Positions 62,943 to 64,000 of a stretch of 64,000 nucleotides of DNA are shown one piece after another. A program made the translations under genes and the position numbers. Where the stretch lies: the NCBI GenBank assembly GCA_947481985.1, contig CANKIK010000003.1, positions 1-64,000 on the forward strand, read 5' to 3'. Below the pieces are notes generated by a model. That model did not search any database. It worked only from the letters and a program-made list of their open reading frames with translations, and was not told the DNA's origin. The number at the start of each line of letters is the position of its first letter. The stretch's first letter is position 1. Source of the DNA: QWOP01 sp003669605. GTDB taxonomy: Bacteria > Planctomycetota > Planctomycetia > Pirellulales > UBA1268.

Positions 62943-62948
62943 ATTATA
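62943..62948 (-). promoter_or_regulatory. -10 element abutting the nadA start
   Basis: An exact TATAAT on the minus strand ends 7 nt before the nadA ATG. A transcript begun at the normal distance would start at or next to the ATG. No clear -35 is seen 17 nt upstream. Confidence 0.4.
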
Positions 62949-62978
62949 CGTCTGGGGTGCGAGATTTGCCGCGACCGC

Positions 62979-62984
62979 TATACT
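62979..62984 (+). promoter_or_regulatory. Candidate -10 of the histone-like gene
   Basis: TATACT on the plus strand, about 70 nt before the start of the lysine-rich gene, in the divergent gap with nadA. The -35 is not obvious. Confidence 0.25.
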
Positions 62985-63054
62985 TTCTACCCCGGTCGCC
63001 AAAGACGGCTTTGGCGCAAACGGCCCTGATTCAAACGGAAGGATGGCTCGATCC

Positions 63055-63396
63055 ATGGCTCGGAAAGTAGTCAATCGCAAGGAACTTCGGGCGCAGAACG
63101 ACGCGGCGGAGGCCCGCGGCAAGACGGCTGCCGTCAAGAAGGAGAAGCCGGTCAAGGAGAAGAAGGAGAAGCCGGTCAAGGAGAAGAAGGTCGCCGCCAA
63201 GAAGACCGTCCGCAAGAAGGTCGCCAAGGAATCGCGGATGAAGGCCTATTGGGGCGTCTTTAACCAGTCGATGAAGCGGCTGGTGATGTTCGAATATGCC
63301 GACAAGAAGGCTGCCGAGAAGAAGGCCTCCGAACTGACCGCCTCCTCGCGGGCAACCCACTTCATCCAGTTGGTGAAAGAAGCGATCGCCGAGTAA
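63055..63396 (+). CDS. Histone-like lysine-rich protein
   Basis: A 113-residue protein. The N-terminal half is a basic, disordered tail with a perfect 24-bp duplication encoding EKPVKEKK twice, followed by VAAKKTVRKKVAKE, resembling histone H1 or AlgP-type tails. The C-terminal half (RMKAYWGVFNQSMKRLVMFEYADKKAAEKKA and so on) is a compact alpha/beta domain common in Planctomycetota. DNA binding is likely from charge alone. ATG 63055 is preferred over ATG 63043, because the AAGGA would abut the latter. Confidence 0.82.
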   Translation: MARKVVNRKELRAQNDAAEARGKTAAVKKEKPVKEKKEKPVKEKKVAAKKTVRKKVAKESRMKAYWGVFNQSMKRLVMFEYADKKAAEKKASELTASSRATHFIQLVKEAIAE

Positions 63397-63408
63397 CCGG
63401 AGCGCCCG

Positions 63409-64000
63409 ATGCCTCCGACGGAGACCAGATCGATGAGCGGCTCCGGGTTCAAAACAGGCATCGCTGCCCCCCGTGATGCCGGGGGCCCGCGCCCCGGCCC
63501 ACGGTGGATGCTGCCGCGCGTCTGCTGGCTGCTGGTCTTTGCCTGCGCAGTGCCGTTTTGCGGCGTTGGTTGCGCCGGTTGCTCATCAAAACCGGCGGCC
63601 AAGCAGCGGAGCAAGTCGGCTGCGGCCCGCCTGCGGCCCGAGACCGGCTTGGCAGAGCTCGCCGCTGCTCCCGGCTCCGGTGACGCATCAATGGCCGACG
63701 AACAGGCCCCCGCATCGACCGGCGAGACGTCGGCCGTGTCTGCAGGCGATGGCCTGCCAGAGGGAAAGGAGCCCCTCTCCGCCCCGGATCCCGCTGCGAA
63801 TCCCGCTCCGACTGCGTCCACCGACAGCGCTCCTCCCCCCACCTCGCTGTCAGATCTTGCCGCGGGGGGAGGGAGCAGAGGGGCCAAGCGGCCGAGTTCG
63901 CCGCTGGTCGATTCCGACACGGCCCTTGTCCTTGACGGTGGTCGCATCGAGGTCTGCTCACCCACCGGTTGGACGCGTTCCCCACGCTCGGCAAACCACC
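63409..64000 (+). CDS. Lipoprotein, 3' end outside window
   Basis: The frame opens at ATG 63409, with CGGAG 8 nt upstream, and runs 197 codons to the window edge without a stop. A hydrophobic segment (VCWLLVFACAVPF) ends in a lipobox-like GVGCAGCSS, so a lipid-anchored envelope protein is likely. A long Ala/Pro/Ser-rich linker follows (about residues 60-165), then the start of a folded domain (DTALVLDGGRIEVCSPTGWTRSP). No family is recognised in the visible part. It lies 12 nt after the histone-like gene and may be co-transcribed. Confidence 0.7.
   Translation, partial: MPPTETRSMSGSGFKTGIAAPRDAGGPRPGPRWMLPRVCWLLVFACAVPFCGVGCAGCSSKPAAKQRSKSAAARLRPETGLAELAAAPGSGDASMADEQAPASTGETSAVSAGDGLPEGKEPLSAPDPAANPAPTASTDSAPPPTSLSDLAAGGGSRGAKRPSSPLVDSDTALVLDGGRIEVCSPTGWTRSPRSANH

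Overview
The window is high-GC bacterial DNA that reads as Planctomycetota, most likely a Pirellulales-type chromosome. The evidence is the gene content: a PVC-type CxxCH membrane-bound dehydrogenase, a DUF1080 protein, a TIGR03790-type protein, an export motif of the LEPR kind, a lysine-rich histone-like tail, and many secreted or membrane proteins with no homologue I recognise. No rRNA, tRNA, prophage or CRISPR array is visible. Genes are dense and lie on both strands, and most starts are supported by GGAGG-like sites or by 1-29 nt overlaps with the gene before.

Layout. 1-6.7 kb: a cut-off cysteine-rich secreted protein, glgA, a giant haem dehydrogenase and a CBM9-like protein. 6.7-7.07 kb: a gap with a Uma2 endonuclease remnant split by a 23-bp tandem repeat, and a dispersed repeat. 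7.07-14.4 kb: a DinG-type helicase, then argH, a HEAT/pseudo-receiver protein and a receiverless sigma-54 activator in one plus-strand unit. 14.4-21.2 kb (minus): lipA overlapping a LipB-like gene, a DUF1080 protein and a 1349-residue orphan. 21.5-25.1 kb: a secreted PQQ-type propeller and two tandem paralogues of an unknown lysine-rich family. 25.2-30.4 kb (minus): a tight unit of an M28 peptidase, a lipoyl-like domain, lnt, a membrane coiled-coil protein, a 51-residue membrane protein and mtfA. 30.7-39.1 kb: a TIGR03790-type protein, a histidine phosphatase, a thioredoxin-trypsin fusion, metG, a universal stress protein and epmA. 39.1-47.3 kb (minus): a membrane protein, cvpA-like, a PilB-like ATPase with broken motifs, pilT, hisF, thiG, thiS and a WD40 protein. 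47.5-53.8 kb: a fucose isomerase-like enzyme, an RTX/beta-propeller surface protein and an FGGY sugar kinase. 54-57.5 kb: an accessory stretch with DUF433/DUF5615 and AbrB/Doc toxin-antitoxin pairs flanking an ECF sigma, short membrane protein and signal peptidase I operon. 57.6-64 kb: three AIM24 paralogues, a DUF3088 protein, a nucleoside hydrolase, nadA, a histone-like protein and a cut-off lipoprotein.

The most unusual content is between the genes. Four diverged copies of a roughly 90-135 bp element (6960, 33195, 38975, 60513) share a conserved head resembling a reversed DnaA box. Three of the four carry a GACTTTTTCC tail, which forms a hairpin in two of them. Three copies begin 2-23 nt after a stop codon on the same strand. 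Separately, short tandem repeats with a different 18-23 bp unit at each locus sit at gene ends, two of them duplicating the stop codon of the adjacent gene. A second candidate dispersed repeat includes a 126-bp inverted-repeat structure. Several proteins look like recruited, catalytically altered paralogues: LipB-like without Lys and Cys, a lipoyl domain without Lys, a PilB-like protein without a Walker A Lys, and Doc without the Fic His.
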